Source: an uncultured Rikenellaceae bacterium
GTDB lineage: Bacteria; Bacteroidota; Bacteroidia; Bacteroidales; Rikenellaceae
Length of the DNA: 7,750 bases
Direction of reading: 5' to 3'
Assembly (NCBI GenBank): GCA_947038135.1
Contig: CAMQVM010000066.1
Span: forward strand, 1-7,750
Shown: piece by piece, positions 5,724 through 7,750 of the stretch
Layout of the letters: each line of letters starts with the position of its first letter
Position numbering within the stretch: the stretch's first letter is position 1
The notes under the pieces: model-generated
Seen by the model: the letters and a program-made list of their open reading frames with translations, nothing else
Told to the model about the DNA's origin: nothing
Database searches by the model: none
Program-made: the position numbers and the translations under genes

Positions 5724-7457
5724 ATGAAAGATTTAATTAAACCTTTGAAAAACAATATTATTTGTTTTTTCAGAAGTAATAGGTGTCAATACCTAATTAC
5801 TTTAGCAATATTACTTTTTGCAGTAATATTTGGCTCGTCTGTAACTTCAACGACAAATGACTACAGCTCTACATCTACACTAGCAATAGTCAATAGCATA
5901 ATATACATGATGATAATATCAGTTGCTTTAGCTTCAATATTAGTTTCATTACCACGTAAATTATATGTTGCTTACCCTCTATTATTTACTATATTTACGC
6001 TATTTTTATATACAAACTCTGTTTTTGCACGTTTCTTTGGGCGAGTAATTCCCAAATCAATGTATAGTCAAGTGACTAACCTCACAACTATGGATGGCAG
6101 CGCTATTACGTCACTATTTTTATGGAGTGATATAGTTGCTTTTGTTATGGTGCTAGTCTCTTTGTTTCTTCTTCCTTTTATGGCAAGGAGAATTAAGAAA
6201 AGTACAAAGTTTATATTTGCACTGCTTATTTTTGGTTTTCTCTTTCCAGTTGTATCTTATTTATCTGCTGGTTATTTACAAAGTCGCTTTCTTGACCTGT
6301 CGAGATCTGAAAGTCTTGTTGCTGAATATGAAAAATCAAGGTACCTAAGCTCTCACTTTTTCCTTCATACATACTCTCTTCCAGTTGCAATTTGTGTTGA
6401 ATTATATATCGACAATGCGTCTTATCCTGATATCTCTAAATCTCAATACGACTCAGCAAAACAATTTGTAGCATCTATGGCAACACACAATATTAGCGAG
6501 CTAAAAGTTATTACAGATAAGCCAAATAACCTTATTGTTATTTTGGTAGAGTCATTAAATAGTGAAGCTCTATGTAAAGATGCTATGCCTTTTACCTACA
6601 ACTTGTCGCAAGATAGTAGTAATATCCTAATTCCTAATATAGAAGATGCTATCGGAATCGGGGCATCAATGGACGGACAGCTACTTACCTTATCTGGTTT
6701 ACATCCAAACAAGGAGCAATTTACGTTCACTTTTGTTGACAAGCCGTATGATTTTCCATCTATCTTTAAAGTGCTAGATGTACAACCTAATCACACTAAT
6801 CTACTCTCTACAATAACAGACACTACTTTTTGGTGTCAGCAAATTGCAGGTAGGGCAATGGGCATAGGTAAATTATATGGGTCTGAGATAGACAAAAGCG
6901 TTAAAAACACGTGGTTAAAAGATAGGTCACTTGTAGAAAATGTGATTGAGAATATTGATAAGTTAGCTTCTGATACTCCATTTGTTTATGCTATCTTAAC
7001 TGGTGATTCACACCCTGTTTTTGACCCTGCCGCTAAACCGATATATCCAATCTCTTCAGGTTTAAGCAAAGAACGCCGAGAGTATTACATCGCTTTACAA
7101 CGTACAGATAGAGAGATAGCTAACCTATTCACTTATTTAAATGATAAACAGATGTTAGATAATACCACTATTGCTATCGTAGCTGACCACTGTATTAATG
7201 AAATTTATAGTGGTGGCTGTGCACCTTTAATGCCACTGCTAATTGTTAACCCTTTGAATAGCCCTAAATTCAGACCTGTAAACAACCCATCACAAGTAAG
7301 TGTTTTACCAACCATTATACACGCAATGGGGGTTGCCAATACTACCTATATGGGTCTTACACCCTCAATGCTATCTCCTCGCATAGATAGCCTTACAACC
7401 AAAGACTTTGAGAAGGTTCAGGAGGTGTCTATGTCTATAATGTATGGAAAAGAGTAG
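5724..7457 (+). CDS. Membrane LTA-synthase-family / sulfatase-type phosphotransferase
   Basis: The 577-residue protein begins with five predicted membrane helices (about residues 23-42, 53-76, 80-104, 131-153 and 162-184). An extracytoplasmic alkaline-phosphatase-superfamily domain starts at about residue 268. Visible active-site landmarks are Glu276 (LIVILVESLNS), Ser315 in GASMDGQL at the place of the LtaS nucleophilic Thr, Trp370 in TTFWCQQ, His430 in TGDSHP, and Asp488-His489 in IVADHC. These fit the metal ligands and nucleophile of LtaS-like enzymes, which move a phosphoglycerol or similar headgroup from a lipid. In a Gram-negative bacterium the product is unlikely to be lipoteichoic acid; a headgroup transfer to an envelope glycan or lipid, or a hydrolase, is more plausible. 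A phosphoethanolamine transferase is the main alternative. The ATG at 5724 lies at the end of the recR-tail repeat and no clear promoter was found before it, so read-through from recR is possible. Confidence 0.85.
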   Translation: MKDLIKPLKNNIICFFRSNRCQYLITLAILLFAVIFGSSVTSTTNDYSSTSTLAIVNSIIYMMIISVALASILVSLPRKLYVAYPLLFTIFTLFLYTNSVFARFFGRVIPKSMYSQVTNLTTMDGSAITSLFLWSDIVAFVMVLVSLFLLPFMARRIKKSTKFIFALLIFGFLFPVVSYLSAGYLQSRFLDLSRSESLVAEYEKSRYLSSHFFLHTYSLPVAICVELYIDNASYPDISKSQYDSAKQFVASMATHNISELKVITDKPNNLIVILVESLNSEALCKDAMPFTYNLSQDSSNILIPNIEDAIGIGASMDGQLLTLSGLHPNKEQFTFTFVDKPYDFPSIFKVLDVQPNHTNLLSTITDTTFWCQQIAGRAMGIGKLYGSEIDKSVKNTWLKDRSLVENVIENIDKLASDTPFVYAILTGDSHPVFDPAAKPIYPISSGLSKERREYYIALQRTDREIANLFTYLNDKQMLDNTTIAIVADHCINEIYSGGCAPLMPLLIVNPLNSPKFRPVNNPSQVSVLPTIIHAMGVANTTYMGLTPSMLSPRIDSLTTKDFEKVQEVSMSIMYGKE

Positions 7458-7470
7458 TATTAGCCTTAAC

Positions 7471-7749
7471 TTAGGTAACCTTTATAATTCGACAATCAAT
7501 AAAGATAGTGTGCAAAATTTCGAATAGCTCATCATTATCGAGATTACGATTCTGTCACATAGTAAAGTATGCTACTTTCATCCTAACCATCAATTCTTTG
7601 CACATCATCAATTTATAGGCGCTCATTTCCGATATGATTTTTGTTAGCTTTATAACGACCTCACTATACAGGGAGATTCGCAAAACGTTAAATACACTTA
7701 TGTTCAACTATTTAGGTATGGTTTTTATTAATAAATCACCCCGAAAACA
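7471..7749 (-). pseudogene. Possible decayed leftward reading frame, unrecognised
   Basis: One leftward frame runs from the right edge to a TAA at 7473-7471 with only two internal stops (TAG at 7710-7708 and TGA at 7557-7555). The pieces look protein-like, for example SLYSEVVIKLTKIISEM and RNLDNDELFEILHTIF. They match no family I know. It may be the remnant of a gene whose start lies beyond the edge, or chance openness. The rest of 7458-7750 shows no intact gene, RNA or convincing terminator. Confidence 0.22.
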
Positions 7750-7750
7750 G

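Larger units (their letters stand above)
4961..5731. repeat. Three-unit tandem repeat built from the recR 3' end
   Basis: Three direct repeats follow each other without gaps: 4961-5220 (260 bases), 5221-5478 (258) and 5479-5731 (253). Each holds the last ~187 bases of recR and ~73 bases of downstream non-coding DNA. By eye, units 1 and 2 differ at about 19 of 187 positions in the recR part (about 90% identity). Units 2 and 3 share changes not found in unit 1, such as GATGTAAAG, GTTATTACTAAG and AGGTAACTTG, so a diverged copy seems to have been duplicated again. The last unit runs into the first 8 bases of the next gene (ATGAAAGA). The 576 bases between recR and that gene hold nothing apart from this array. 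Confidence 0.95.

Noticed and set aside
4961..5731. CRISPR array, insertion sequence or integron-like array
   Set aside because: Units are ~255 bases and mostly derived from recR, with no short repeat-spacer pattern, no terminal inverted repeats and no transposase or integrase.
7464..7482. Terminator after the sulfatase gene (CCTTAACTTAGGTAACC)
   Set aside because: Only 3-4 base-pair stems can form and no T-run follows.

Overview
The window looks like chromosomal DNA of an AT-rich member of the Bacteroidota, most likely Bacteroidales. This rests on the style of the predicted lipoproteins, on a large transglutaminase lipoprotein of a type common in that phylum, on the absence of clear Shine-Dalgarno sites, and above all on promoter-like sequences of the Bacteroidota form (TTTG about 19-20 bases before TAnnTTTG) between the two divergent gene groups. 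The placement comes from reading the sequence, not from a database search.

Layout: Positions 1-3172 are read leftwards. They hold the N-terminal part of an unrecognised Ser/Asn/Gln-rich lipoprotein (cut by the left edge) and a complete 876-residue transglutaminase-domain lipoprotein. A 103-base divergent intergenic region (3173-3275) carries overlapping back-to-back promoters around a 7+7 base inverted repeat. Rightwards come an M16-family peptidase homologue without the HxxEH zinc site, then recR only 6 bases later, so these two probably form one transcript.

Positions 4961-5731 are the most unusual part. The last ~187 bases of recR plus the ~73 bases after its stop are repeated in tandem three times (period about 253-260). 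The first copy is the functional end of recR. The next two are decayed by stops, a frameshift and small deletions. The array ends at the start codon of a rightward gene for a five-helix membrane protein with an extracytoplasmic LTA-synthase/sulfatase-type domain (5724-7457). A 7-base match (TGAAAGA) between the inside of recR and that start codon marks the outer ends of the array and suggests how the duplication arose. The last ~290 bases hold no intact gene, at most a decayed leftward reading frame.

Working together: recR is DNA-repair housekeeping. The transglutaminase lipoproteins and the sulfatase-type membrane enzyme are envelope-facing. The M16 homologue has no catalytic partner in view. 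I see no complete defence system, mobile element, CRISPR array, tRNA or rRNA. The recR-tail array is the novel structure here, and it looks like a duplication scar rather than a designed system.
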